This document shows, one piece after another, positions 34,701 through 59,374 of a stretch of 64,000 bases of DNA. The notes beneath the pieces were generated by a model. The model did no database searches. It was not told the origin of the DNA and was given only the letters and a program-made list of their open reading frames with translations. Positions within the stretch are counted from its first letter, which is position 1; each line of letters starts with the position of its first letter. A program made the translations under genes and the position numbers. The DNA is from Cristatella mucedo (taxonomy: Eukaryota > Bryozoa > Phylactolaemata > Cristatellidae): NCBI GenBank assembly GCA_009760855.2, contig WPIO01000130.1:423501-487500 (forward strand). Direction: 5' to 3'.

Positions 34701-34980
34701 GTTTAGCTATGTTTTTGAAAGAAGATATTGCTCAGATGCGGAGCATTGGTAATGGCTGCTATGGCAGGCAAGTAGTGGTACTGAGGAAGCTCGATGAGGC
34801 CATGGGCTCATGGCGATCCATCCATAGGGAGAAGGACATACATAAATATTTAATTGTGCCAGAATATACTCACGTTATCTCCTCAACCATTTCAAGCAGT
34901 TTTTCGGTTGGGAGATCCTGTAGAGGGTCTTCTTGAGCTTCATTGCTGGTATCCACGCTCATAGTCTCCGATTCCGCCAT
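31704..34980 (-). CDS. CCDC113: CCDC113 / CFAP263 coiled-coil cilia protein, complete, 6 exons
   Basis: Coiled-coil protein of motile cilia and centriolar satellites, known to partner CCDC96/CFAP184 at the axoneme (family knowledge). Exons in transcription order: 34980-34874, 34456-34147, 34038-33883, 33799-33563, 32261-31998, 31766-31704 (stop TGA). Phases match throughout and give 378 codons, almost exactly the human length of 377. Diagnostic segments are ETQMFENFLKRIEPKE, ARKRSKSRSGHADRMLRLT, MEEAEIRLAEI, EVLHEVDFNQLKIENSQYLE, VRSWERKVDIAD and, in the tiny last exon, HRKTWNTMKV. The start ATG sits in AAGATGGCGG, and Ala-Glu-Ser follow it. Nearly the whole protein after residue 30 is predicted coiled coil. 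It is transcribed away from the CK2 alpha gene, so the two are head to head with 4.6 kb between start codons. Confidence 0.93.
32262..33562. other. CCDC113 intron 4
   Basis: The largest CCDC113 intron. It contains a diverged family-2 SINE at 33165-33320 and otherwise unassigned AT-rich DNA. Confidence 0.6.
33165..33320 (+). mobile_element. tRNA-derived SINE (family 2), diverged
   Basis: Head-like CCCCTAACCTCAGCGGTGCTTGCAC and body GGTAATTCTTTATTGTGCACTGCAAG, ending GAGGCTGTTGAATCAGCC, which is the family-2 terminus (GAGGCTGTTTAATCAGC). In sense orientation to the window, antisense to CCDC113. Confidence 0.5.
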
Positions 34981-34986
34981 CTTGGA
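34972..34986 (-). promoter_or_regulatory. YY1-like element overlapping the CCDC113 start codon
   Basis: The CCDC113 start sits inside CCAAGATGGCGGAATC (read on the minus strand). AAGATGGCGG is the known YY1 core that overlaps initiator codons in many animal genes. A second copy lies about 190 bases upstream at 35166-35176. The motif match is direct; binding is not shown. Confidence 0.4.
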
Positions 34987-35149
34987 TGTGTCAATGTTGC
35001 TAGGCTTTGGAGGACTAACCTGCAGAACTTAGTCTTCTGATATCTAAGTTAGAAATGTCAATTAAAATCAATTACGTTTATGAAGTATTCTGAGCTAAAA
35101 ATGTATAGACTTAACTATTATGTATCCATAATGTGGATCCACCTTAGCG

Positions 35150-35234
35150 TGTCCGCCGCAACGACCGCCATCTTGTGGTACGCTTAAGGTCACTACCTTC
35201 AGTGGACGGTGCGCGTGTTGCCTCGTGTTTGGAG
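35150..35234 (+). promoter_or_regulatory. Candidate promoter / non-coding first exon of the CK2 alpha gene
   Basis: CCGCCATCTTG at about 35166-35176 matches the YY1 consensus, is surrounded by locally CpG-richer DNA, and is followed by GGAG|GTTAGT, a usable splice donor at 35235. The CK2 coding exon begins just after an acceptor, so a non-coding first exon is expected upstream. This is the best place I can see, about 190 bases from the CCDC113 start, which would make a bidirectional promoter. Inference only. Confidence 0.3.
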
Positions 35235-35663
35235 GTTAGTCCAGTCGCTTATGTCATAATCACTCTCGCAATCCAGGGGTCACTAGTTATTTGGCACGTT
35301 CGCCAGATTGAATTACTTATTAGCCTGAGCACACTGACTACGTCTGCTAGGTCTAGCAAGCGTTGCTAAGGGTTTTGAGGACCTTGCAAATGTCGAGCTT
35401 TGGTCCGTTAGTATATGTTAGGCCGTGTTTTAGTCTGTATGAGGTAGCAATAGTATGTTGGTTTCTTTTAGGTGAGGCTGGCTCTAAACTGGCCGCGCTT
35501 ACGGTCCGTCGTCTCCACGCGGCCTAAGGAAGCTGCCTTCCTTTTTAGGTCTGCAATTCATTTTATCTACGCGACCTCAACAGAAGCTAGTAGCTACGAA
35601 ATCAGTTATTTGCGTGAGTTAGATAACTGCGTCTTTTACCATTGTTCAACGATCCCGCATAGA

Positions 35664-35815
35664 TTTGGCCCAGTGGTTAAGGTGCTTCCCCCCCCCCGAC
35701 CGAGGTCAAGGTGAATGTATTTGGTGGCTGAGGTCGTGGCTCGAGCCCCGTGGCATATGTGAAGCGCCTTACTAGAGATTAAGTGCTGATAGGGCGCTAT
35801 ACAAATGAATTATAT
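35664..35815 (+). mobile_element. tRNA-derived SINE (family 1) with LINE-like 3' end
   Basis: A box TTGGCCCAGTGGTTAAGGTGCT, a C8 run, B-box-like GTGGCTCGAGCCCC, and the hairpin domain AGCGCC (35763) ... GGCGCT (35793-35798), then ATACAAATGAATTATATA. One of the better-preserved copies. Confidence 0.8.
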
Positions 35816-36179
35816 ATAACTTTCGTTTTGAGCCCAATCGCGCTTGCAATGCGGCCCAGGGAGTTCGTTAATTGCCCAATACGTTAGAGTGCTAATACTG
35901 ATAACGAATAGTATGTGGGGAACGGTAGGCAGACTTTTTTTTTAGTATTTGGAAGTGCATTAGCTATTTATGCCGTTCGTGTGGTATGCCCATCTAGGGG
36001 AAGCTCAGCCAGTTGCATTATTGCTTGTCCGTGCATTTTCTGTAATCTCACTTGGCTATGCAGAATCCCTGTCGCTTGAAACCCTTAAGTTTGTTAGAGC
36101 GACCACCTTCTCTTGCACTTGATGGCGTAGGTGGGCCTCTTGCAAATAGTCCATGGTGTCAGGCTCACAGATTATGATG

Positions 36180-36560
36180 AACTTTAATAATCCTGTAGAG
36201 ACCGTACCTTTAGTTCGTATGCTTTCAAAGCCTTGAACTCACTTTCGACTTGCCTCACAACATTCCCTGACCTGACCACATTTAAAAAGAACTTAAATAC
36301 ACATCTATTTAGGACAGCATTTAGTGGGTCCCTGTGATTCGTCCTTCATGTGCTTATGCATGCTGACACTGTGCATGCTGCCATTAACCATATTTGCATG
36401 CTGGCCCTGTGTATGTCACTTCATGTTATGCTTGCTAACCATGTGAAATGCTTGCTGTTCATTCAGCATGCTACCTCTAACCATTCGATCATGTTACTCG
36501 ATGGTTTGCAGCAAATATAAAATGTCCAGAAAGAGATTGAGCTCTCTGTGGGCTGTATAA
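36180..36560 (+). mobile_element. LINE 3'-end fragment
   Basis: Matches the last about 40 codons of the LINE ORF (SYAxKAxNSLxTC, DLTTFKKNLNTHLFRTAFSGSL) and the 3' UTR with its repeated GCATGCTG words, down to the decayed hairpin at 36525-36560. The ATT tail is lost. Confidence 0.85.
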
Positions 36561-37789
36561 CTGTATTAGAGTCATTGGCAATGCAAGCAGGTTCTAATGC
36601 TTTGCTGATGTCGTGACCTTTTAGATGTCCTTTACACAGGATGCTCAGCATCTGAAGAGAGTGCCTCCCAAGTAGCCTCATCCACTTCGCGTGTGCTATG
36701 CCTTTGTGACTCCTCAGTGGGAGAGTAATGCTAGTGTGGCAATACAAGCCACTAATTCTTGAAATCATCTATTCAACTAAAATAGCAACAGCAGTGTAGA
36801 TTTACTATTGGAATAGTATACTAGTGATGATTGTGTTCCACCTGAGCCGTTCAGCTCTGTGCTTTTATGCCGATATAGAAACATAACTTAACATTCATAA
36901 TCAAGCTCCTGCTTGTAATATGTCACTCTCGTTTTTGGATGCACAGATACCTAGTGCTGCCCTTGCAGGTGCCCACAACTACAGGAATAGATATAGTTAA
37001 CATAATATATGCCATAATTGCATAGCACAAATATGGGGCAGTTTTTGTATTTGCCCTCTGTATGGTTGTGCATTAGGAAGCTGTGTGCTTGTTAATATTT
37101 GACCTTCAATGGAGGGATGACAAGTGATCGATTATGCCTATGTTTTTATGCTTTGTTATTGCAGTAAGAGGGAATCAGGAATGGTGCATGTGTGTACCTG
37201 CACAACTGTTTTATCACAGTCTTAACGTTAAATGCTGATTTAGGGTTCTACTTTCGACGTTGTGACCTAGTACGAGTTGTTTATGCATTGCCGATCACAT
37301 CCTCAAGTAGTCGGTCTGGTAGCCAATCTTTACTACTTCATTTATTACCAGTCTCAAACCATGTAGTCATATCCGTGGAAAGGGCATTGGCCACCTTCTT
37401 ACGGCAATTTTTCTTTGACTTGCAGAATGCAGGTCTTAATAATACTAGGTCGGTTGCGCAGCACCATAGGAAAACTAAATCTCTGTACAGACATTTCACA
37501 ACTAAACTGAGAACCAACAACCAAGGTTGATTGAGAATTAGGATTTCATGCTTAGAAGAACACGGATGCAAAAGTATACAGAAATACTCTTATGGCTGCT
37601 GGTTAGTAGGACCCCTGGTTAGTAACATGCACATAATCTTGTATGTGCACCCCAAGACAATGGAGGAACAAAAAAGAAACTTTCACTTGGGTGTAGCAAA
37701 AACGTAATGGAGTGGTCATGCATCTTTATCTGAGACTTAAATAATTCAAAGTCCCTGCAAGTAGTGACCGAAGCCGATAGTGGGCTACC

Positions 37790-38270
37790 GACTTGCTGTG
37801 TGTATGAACTGAAGGCCTGATCATCTAAATTTTACTTAGTGTGAGATATGGCAAGACGACTTGTAGCCGAGGAGCGGATGGTTTGATGGCATACTGGAAG
37901 AGCAAGTAAGTGGTTAGCTAGGCTGGTGAAAGTCAGCTCTAGGCCAGGCAGGATACTGGAGTATTCGACACTTGATAGGGAGCCTGTGGAGCTCAGATAT
38001 AAGTGTGATGTGGCAGTTATGCCGTGACGACAGACCAGCCCAGCTGTTGAGTGTGCACTAGTTGCAAGCGATTAGGGGCACAGGCAGGGAACCCTGAATA
38101 AATCGAATTAGAATTACCTATATGCGATTTAAGTATGTGAACTAGTTTGGCTGTCATACTCTTGTCTAAGCAGACTCTGATTTTAATGATGTTCCCTAGT
38201 TGAAAGTAGGCCGACTTGACTGTGGGGGATATGTGGTCATACTATGACTAGTCGTTTATGATTGGCATAG
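37790..38270 (-). mobile_element. Decayed antisense LINE C-terminal fragment
   Basis: On the minus strand, pieces of the LINE C-terminus can be followed: SAYFQLHNI near 38190, CLD..., QLVQNS... and CHIxPL near 38030-38060. Many indels. Structurally similar to the antisense fragment at 7.3-7.8 kb. Confidence 0.5.
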
Positions 38271-39574
38271 CCAGATTATTATTTGGAAGAAGTCACGGAA
38301 GTGGTACTGGGTCTTTATAATTATTTATAATCTTAAGAGTGATGTGTTTGAACTACTGTAAAGACAGGAGATTGGCCAGCCCAACCACAGACTCGAACTC
38401 TTGAGTCGGCAAAGAAATGCTTTGTTGCCATCACTGATTGCTTAGGGTCGTTATCCGTTTGTCAAGCTGTCCTTAATCTCAAGAGCTCTGGCATCACAGC
38501 CCCCACATTTTGGACGTCCATGAGCGTGTTTTAATCCTGAATCCCGGTTAGGAGGTAACGAGTTGCGTCGACAGAAGCCCAAAAACACGACCGAACAAGC
38601 ACTTGTTCATGACACTACTTCCCACAGACTTGATATAGCCCCGGTGGTACTCCTCACCTATTCAATGGCTGACGAAAGTCCCCCATTGGCCACATCAGTG
38701 GATCATAAATTTACCTAACGGCAGTCTATAGAATGCGACCCAGTCATCAGCTTTAATCTGCCAAACAGATAATTTTGCATGCTTTTGCACCTATTAAGCC
38801 AACCAAGGTGGTAGCATGCACAATTTATTACAGATATGGCTTACTCATGTCATTGCTCTCGTGAAATTTTTTGGCTAGCTGAAATATGTGAGATTAAATT
38901 TGTATTCCCAGTGCGCGTAGATTGTTTTGGCCAGCACTGTATCTTTTTCGGGGGGTTTCTTTGTATATCTGGAGCTGTGCCTCGTGTTGCCTTTGCTTTT
39001 GTGCCTGGTCTTGCCTTGTCTCTGGCTACCTGAGTGTCAATCATTCTTGCTGTCATGGATTGCCAGCAAGTGCTGCAGGTGGTCCTATTAATATTTACGA
39101 TTATTTTTATTCTGCTCACCTAATTTACTTGTCGACCCATTGGTCAAACCCATCGCATCATCGATATACAAGACAGTTGAGTTGAACCTTAGTGGCGTTA
39201 TCGTTAGTGTGCACGGTCCTATTCCGCAAACTAGATTTTGTAGGATTATTAGATTCTTTGCCTGGGCATTAGTGCTAATGTAAATCAGTTGCCTTTTTCC
39301 GTGGACACAGTGGTTTGGCTTGGGTTGTGCTTAGATCTGAGCCTGCCGGGCGTTTGTAAAATGTGCCTCGGGCAACTCGTGTCTGGTGCCTCGATTATTG
39401 GCAGGTTTGATCTTTTGATGCTCCAGCCATTCTGTACACGGCAATCATTTTGAGCATCTATGTTTTAGATGCGTTTGCCAATAAGGTGAGGTTAGAAGAA
39501 CGTCATCCAAAAACCGACATTCCAACCGGCGTATACGATCGTTGAGAAGTGCTGTTTGAAACGAAACACCTTGA

Positions 39575-52943
<13,369 letters not shown>

Positions 52944-53189
52944 CCACGACGGAGTTTGCATCCCAGGCACAGCAGCGGTGGACTTCAGCTGAGGCAGCCT
53001 GGATGTAGTGCAAACTACTGCAGCAATGCATTTAAGCAGCATTGTCGCCTGTGGGCATTTTGCTGCAGATGTGTCGACGGGGCTAAGTTTTCTTATTATG
53101 CAACCCCTGTGATGTTGCATTAGCATCCAGCTGCAATAATATTGCTGGTAGACACTTTGTCGGAGCTCACTAAACCGACTTCCTTGTTC

Positions 53190-53195
53190 ATTAAA
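53190..53195 (+). promoter_or_regulatory. Possible poly(A) signal ATTAAA of the CK2 alpha gene
   Basis: ATTAAA, the commonest variant poly(A) hexamer, lies 247 bases after the CK2 alpha stop codon. No better hexamer was noticed before it. Position and variant are plausible but unproven. Confidence 0.35.
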
Positions 53196-53837
53196 TCACT
53201 GGTTATTTGTCAGGCAGTGTCTACAAGCAAGCTTCTCGGCAGTAACTATCCCACTGTAGTTACGCGTCGGCCTAGCATCGTTGCTTTCATGTAGCATTGC
53301 ACCATCAGTTCCACGTTAAAAGACATTTAAGTACTGGTAAACAGCTATGATATATTCATCACCGTAGTAATTAGATCGCTAGCAGTGTCGTATTTAAGTT
53401 GTGAGCACGTCTTCCCTTGTCTTAAAATTGTTAAGAAGCCTCATGCTATGACCCATCGCACCAATTCTCTAAGCAGAATCCAGCTCCAACATGGGATTGC
53501 TTCTGCCGCATACTACTAGGGTCCACATGGCAAACAAAATTGCAAAAAAAACATTGGCATATCTGTTCTTGGTCGGTGATACTAAACAATTGCTTTAATG
53601 ATATATACCTACAGCAAAGCACTAAGCTGTTAAAAGTTGGTAGCACCGACCTCAGCTGGAAATGCTTCGCTGTGAAGTGAGTGTTCATAGATTCGGCTTC
53701 GGAGCAGCTGACAAAAGCCTAATGAGGAAGGCTCCTTCAGTGGAAGCCTTTCCACCTATGGTATTTGTTATAGACATCGAAGTCAGCCCTATCATAGCTT
53801 GGGTAGATGTTGATGCTAACACCCTTACCGAACACCG

Positions 53838-54170
53838 TGAGCCCTGATGGCCCACTAGGTAATGCGGTTGCCTTTCACGACCTCGTGACTGAGATCGTGG
53901 GTTCGAATCCTGTAGTGGGGGATCCTGTATCGCTGCTGCAATCGGTGGTGGTACCCGTAAAAAAAAATCTTAGCTGATTAAACAGCCTCTTTTTGTATAG
54001 CGACAGAAGAGCCTTTACGGCTATCACCACTTCTTGCAGTGGCGATAAAGAATCGCCCACAGCAGGAAACGAACCCACGACCTCGGGACCGAGGTCGTGA
54101 AAGCAACCGCCTTACCTAGTGTGCCACCCGTAAAGGCCTTCCTGCCGCTATACAAAAGAGGCCGGTAAGT
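53838..54170 (+). mobile_element. tRNA-derived SINE (family 2), interrupted by another copy
   Basis: Head GATGGCCCACTAGGTAATGCGG (A-box region) and GTGGGTTCGAATCC (B box), body to 53961, then resumes at 54126 with ACCCGTAAAGGCCTTCCTGCCGCTATACAAAAGAGGCCGG. The interruption is the antisense copy 53962-54125. Confidence 0.85.
53962..54125 (-). mobile_element. tRNA-derived SINE (family 2) inserted within a SINE, 9-bp target duplication
   Basis: An antisense full copy with a T-run on the plus-strand left side. It is flanked by ACCCGTAAA at 53953-53961 and again at 54126-54134, a clean target-site duplication. Closely matches the 45.6 kb copy. Confidence 0.88.
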
Positions 54171-54191
54171 CGCTAGCTAGTATATGTATGT

Positions 54192-54192
54192 A

Positions 54193-54245
<53 letters not shown>
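54192..54245. repeat. (TA)n microsatellite
   Basis: About 50 bases of pure TA dinucleotide next to the nested SINE pair. Confidence 0.95.
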
Positions 54246-54248
<3 letters not shown>

Positions 54249-57200
54249 AGCTGTAGTCGTATGCATACTGTTTTGAGGCTTGAGCTTTGTTCACTGCGGT
54301 TTCAGACACGAAAGCTCTGCAGAAACTTCACCCAAGCTCTATATATACCTGTATTGTGTTCCGGAGAGTTCTCCGAAAGCCTTAGCAATCGTCGCATAGC
54401 AACGTGTATAGGGCTGTCAATAGCAAGTCATTTACCATAGCCTCCGGATTCCGATCGGTCGAGGTAACTTTTCTACATTCCAAACTCACCGCTAGTCTGG
54501 TCTTGGAAGTGTATGAACCCTAGACTGAAGTATGAATTTAAGAAGTGCTCTAGCCAAAATAATATCTACTTGTGTTAACTCTAAACAAGACCATATTAGC
54601 AGGAAAGGCTCATGTGTTTATTACAGTATAGTAGCATTATGATTCAGCATTATGCAACACAGTAATTATTTGGCAACTAATTCGTCGTAACGGTGGGCCC
54701 TAAGCACATTAGAAGAAGGAAATTAGGATAATTAATAAAATAAACTAGACGGGGTTGTGCACAACCAGCATTGTCGTACGAACTGAACAAAAGAAAATTC
54801 GACATGTAGCCTCTGACGTGCCTATAGATAATAGGCTCCTGAAGACTTTCGCGTTTGAATATCACTATAAACGTCATGGGGGAGGGGCCGCCTCGCCCAG
54901 GCCCCCCTTTGGGCTGACCTGAAGAGGGTGCCGGGCGGCCGCCATCCAGAATGCACCTGCCCCTTCAGCCATCCTTTGGAGGACGGCTTCCCTCATTGGT
55001 CCAAACTTGAACGAAGAGACCGAGTAAGCTATTTGTTATTCGCAAATCCGGAGTCATGCAAAGATCTGTATCCTCAAAAGTTGGCTAATCCAGCATCTTC
55101 CGATTGCCTTCCAAGGAATGTGGGTGTGCTGTTCCAAGTGACAGCACTGCAAATACTGCCTACATTCAGCTAAAGAGAATTATCAAAGAGAGCTCTAATA
55201 ATTGCCATCACCTTACTGGTAGCGAAGCTGAAATACAGAATATGCACACAAAAGTTCTCCGGTGACCAACTACTCGAGAGCCTACAAAAAGGAACTAGTC
55301 GGCTCCCGGTTTTTAAGTTGTGACGTGAAAAAAGGCTGTGCGGCATAATACTTCCGGTTTAAAGAACCACGGTCAAGGCTTGGCCTTCTGGCAAATTCCT
55401 GGCTGTGAATAAGCAACCCAGTTAAGGATTCGAAGAAGAATCTGCTCCTGCTTGTCTTCAAGATTCACCACAGGTGATGTAATGTCTGCACCCTTGTCAG
55501 GAGTGTCCCAGGGTTTAAAACTGCTGGATCTCACCAATGTGGCTACCTTCGTCGAGAAGTTGAACAATTTTATTCAGTTGCTTATGGAATGCGGACTTAA
55601 TTCCCGTACTTCTCAGCGGTATCGATTCATTAGCTTGATCTGGCATGTGTTTACAGCTAGTTCGCCAACACTTCTAGCTAGTTCGCCAACACCTCCAACA
55701 CCAAACCCTTTTTCTTCAATTAGTAGGTTTCAGCCACTATACTTTCCAAAGTTTGCTGGTTTAGCAACAGTTCGACATAATGCCACCTCTTCTTTTGCGT
55801 CACAATTTTTAAAAACATTAGGAACATTTTCAAATTCTCATCGGATGACTTTAGTGTAGCGATTAAAGCCAGCAGAACAAGTTTGCCACAAATGTACCAC
55901 ACCTAAGTTCTTTTTGGTTCTCTTTGGTGGGCACTATAAGCTCAGTCCCAGATCCATTTTTCCATGTTTTACACGATAAAGAGTATTAAAAGCAATTCAA
56001 ACCGGCCGTTGTTGGATCCCAACTTAAAAAGTCCGCATTGGATTCGGCTGTTGTCGCTAATAGCCCAGTCTTCCCGTTTTCTGTTTTCGTATATTCCGGC
56101 CACATCGAGACAATTTTGGCCGGAATCAAGCAAAAACTTTGAACTGAAACCCCTCCCATCCGTCTGAGTAATCGCATCCTTGGTAGTAATAATGTCGAGC
56201 ACGGTGCCTTAGTCTTCCTGGTTGATCTGTCCGCATGTGCCGGCGCCATTTATTTTAAGAATACCTAAGCTTCTTTTAGTTATTGCTGAGCTGCGGCTGC
56301 AAGGCCAACGGCTGTGTCAAGTCTCAAGCTTGCATCGAAAAGCAACCTTTGATGAGTTGGTCGCAGCTAAGTCTACACATTTTGGTTGATTGTCAATAGC
56401 ATTCTTACGATAGGCCAAAACCGTTCAGTTCACTGCAGTGACCTTAGTTGGGACGGATAGTCACGGACAGGCTCACAAGCCACTGACGCTGGCACTGGAA
56501 TGTGTAGGCTTCTACGAGTTTTTGTGGCGCCAGTGAGAGGTATGCACGCAAAAATGGCAAGAATCACAGAGAGGTCGCGGCGGCATACTCGTGCTCAGCT
56601 TCACGAGTCAGGCTATGGAGAAGCTCGCGTGTCGTCTTGGGACCTGCACAACTTAAGAAAGTTGTCTTCGGTCGTCATTCGGATTTTTATCCACCACCGT
56701 ACATATGCCGACTCACTCGGCATATTGATCGAATGGCTCGGTAGGCTCGCCGTACGCCCTGAATCGTGAGGTTTATTCTAAGGTCGCTAACTCGGTCACT
56801 CGCCATCCGCTCTGTAAATAAAATGATAGCCTAACCGATCGAAATTGCCGCCTATTTAGTCTATATGCAGAAAGACAAAAACAGCCGATGCCGCTTGCCT
56901 TCCTTCCATCGAACAGTAGACGGCCAGGCAGATGGACGATTTATTTATTTGCCAGTTGGCATACGAGGCCTCATGTTGTGTGGCCGAGGAAGAGCTCGCA
57001 TAGATAGCTGCAAGTTACAGAGCACGGCGGGCGACCACCGTGGAAGGCGTGCATGCCGCCCAAGCGTCCGAATATGACAGTGACTACGAGATTATGGGGG
57101 ATTCCTGAGTGACAAAGGTTAAGAATCTGAATCGTCGTAAGCTATGGTTTAGACCGTACGAAAAAACCAAAGTAACGAGATGGCAAGTTCAGTTGCACTC

Positions 57201-57277
57201 TGGACTTCGAACTAGTGAGTTGGACTTGGTGTACTCCCATACTTCTCTGGCGATGAAATAGAGCTATCTATCTATCT

Positions 57278-57765
57278 ATCGCTCCAGCCTATCTCTCCGA
57301 CATACTCCCCCATCAGGCCAAACATCGTATCACCCGCTTTTTGTAATCCAACAGTCTAGAAATACCTCGTACAAACCTTAAATCCTTTGGAGACCGTGCA
57401 TTTAGTTCGTATGCTCCCAAAGCCTGGAACTCCCTCCCGACCTGCGTCAGAACATCCCCTGACCTGACCACATTTAAAAGGAACTTAAAAACACACCCAT
57501 CGAGGACAGTATTTAGTGGGTCCCTGTGATTCGTCCTTGATGTGCTTATGCGTGCTGACACTGTGCATGCTGCCACTAACCACATTTGCATGCCGACCCT
57601 GTGCATGTCACCCCTAACCATGTTATTCATTTTGTTTGTTTTTTAAGCATGATTTTACTTACCATTCAATTGCATTTCCCTTTGCAGCAAATGTAAAGCG
57701 CCTAGAAAGAGATTAAGTTCTCTGAGGGCGCTTTATCAAGTACATTATTTTTATTATTATAAAGA
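57278..57765 (+). mobile_element. LINE 3' part, next to its own inverted upstream part
   Basis: Follows a CTAT tetranucleotide run and begins at the PAYLSDILPHQAKH segment, running to the hairpin (57697-57735) and a short ATT tail. The preceding section of the ORF lies inverted just downstream. Confidence 0.9.
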
Positions 57766-58110
57766 ATGAAGTGACCTAAAAGTGAGCGACAAAACCTTGA
57801 GGTCAATCCGTTGCTTGACTGGTAGCCAGTGCAGGTCGGCGAGAAGTGGTGTGATGTGGCAACTGCGATGCTCGCGACAGACAAGCCTAGCTGTTGAGTT
57901 TTGCACCAGCTATAATCGCCCGATTGCACATGCCAGTACAGCAACAGTACACAGTACACAGGCCAGCAAGCAGTGAGTTACAGAAGTCAAGACGGGATGT
58001 CACAAATGCATGGACTAATTTAGACGTGGTATCCTTATCTAAACAAGCCCGAATTTTAGCAACGTTATGTAGCTGAAAGTAGGCAGACTTGACTGTGGAG
58101 CTGTGGAGCA
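57766..58110 (-). mobile_element. Inverted LINE ORF segment
   Basis: On the minus strand it reads from SSTVKSAYFQLHN, ARACLDKDTTSKLVHAF and RLDFCNSLL to the VKQRIDFKVLS region, with a small insertion near 57935-57955 (CAGTACACAGTACACAGG-like). Its end coincides with the start point of the plus-strand piece at 57278, so the two are complementary parts of one LINE. Confidence 0.88.
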
Positions 58111-58118
58111 AGCGGTTG

Positions 58119-58165
58119 TGATAGACGTCAAGGCTCTTCTACCGCTATGCAAATGAAACTTGTTA
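58119..58165 (+). mobile_element. SINE family 2 tail fragment
   Basis: AAGGCTCTTCTACCGCTATGCAAATGAAACTTGTTAATCGGC matches only the family-2 3' end. Confidence 0.4.
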
Positions 58166-58202
58166 ATCGGCAAATATTTTATTTATTTATTTTATAGATC
58201 TC

Positions 58203-58338
58203 CTGGTGCCCGCCTTTAATGAGTGAGGGCAAGATCATTGTATCTGTTGGCCGAGGTCGTGGGGTTGAGCCCCGCGGCACATGTGAAGCGCCTGGATAGA
58301 GATTGAGTTTTCTTAGGGCGCTATATACATAAATAATA
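58203..58338 (+). mobile_element. tRNA-derived SINE (family 1) with LINE-like 3' end
   Basis: B-box-like GTGGGGTTGAGCCCC, then AGCGCC (58287-58292) ... GGCGCT (58317-58322) hairpin and ATAAATAATATT end. Confidence 0.75.
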
Positions 58339-58557
58339 TTTTTAGATATTCTTAATTTATGTGCGATCTGCTATCATCGGTGCGCATGCATGAATCGAGG
58401 CAGCACCTTCGACTCGCTAGTCTCGCTTCGATACGTCAGGTTCAATTGCACGTGTCTCGCCTCGACAGTACTACCACCGTTACGAGCACCGTGTTTCTGG
58501 CAAATGACTTATATTCAGAAGCCGTCTCTTTTCTGAGTAGGACTAAATACATGTGTG

Positions 58558-58623
58558 CATACCTGCATATGTGTGTGCGCGTGTGTGCGTGCGTGCGTTC
58601 GTTCGCGCGCGCGTGCGTGTGTG

Positions 58624-58671
<48 letters not shown>
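58558..58671. repeat. (GT)n / GTGC microsatellite
   Basis: Pure GT for about 45 bases, preceded by mixed GTGC/GCGC repeats. The open frame across it is an artefact. Confidence 0.93.
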
Positions 58672-58673
<2 letters not shown>

Positions 58674-58834
58674 AACCCCCGGGTGCCGATTCTCTTGGTT
58701 TGGTAGTTAAAACCTCACCAATGTAGATGTTTAATGAAGATGGAGGAAGAAATGAACCATCGTTGAGAATTTCGGGGCGATCGGTCTTTCCTCATAGAGA
58801 CACCACGCTGGTCAGAGAGCTAGGTCTCGACAGA

Positions 58835-58905
58835 GCGTGATAATAATAGTAATAATACATTTGATATAACGCCCGCCGAGAAATCAATCTCTTTCTAGGC
58901 AGCCT
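58835..58905 (-). mobile_element. LINE 3' tail, antisense
   Basis: On the minus strand it reads TGCCTAGAAAGAGATTGATTTCTCxGCGGGCG...ATATCAAATG then an ATT tail, i.e. only the terminal hairpin and tail. Confidence 0.75.
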
Positions 58906-59374
58906 GATATTTGATTATTCGGGTGCGCTTCACCAGTAACCTGTCTCGTCAAGACTATATCATAGGTAGAGGCCAGGTATATAGACACTTCTCCAGTCTG
59001 TAGGCACATCTGCAAACCTAATTGGATGCTCGATTTGAGGATCAAGGTTTGATCGCAGCAGCTGCGACCAGCGTGGAATCCTACTTGCTCTCCTGAGATA
59101 AATCTCGTGACCGGTTGTGCTTAGCGTTGTAGGAGGACAATTTCCATAGGTTTCTTCAAATGTAGATAATAAGGAGATTAGCCAATAACAGGCAGCATCC
59201 TGCTTTTGGAGCCCAGGTGCTTGAAAAATTTGCAGGAGGTATTGTGCACTCCAACAGCATTACCACACTTTCATAAGGTTACAGCCTGTTTGACGATATT
59301 CATCGGAGTAGGGCCGTGCAAGCGCACATATCTTAAAAAGGTATTAATATCATTAGGTAATAGGTATAACAACA

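Noticed and set aside
53845-53915. Possible functional tRNA gene (A and B box present)
   Set aside because: The same head occurs in many dispersed copies with a common body and tail, so it is a SINE head; the cloverleaf was not convincing as an intact tRNA.
57278-58110. Classic twin-primed LINE inversion
   Set aside because: In twin priming the inverted segment precedes the 3' part on the same strand; here it follows the tail.
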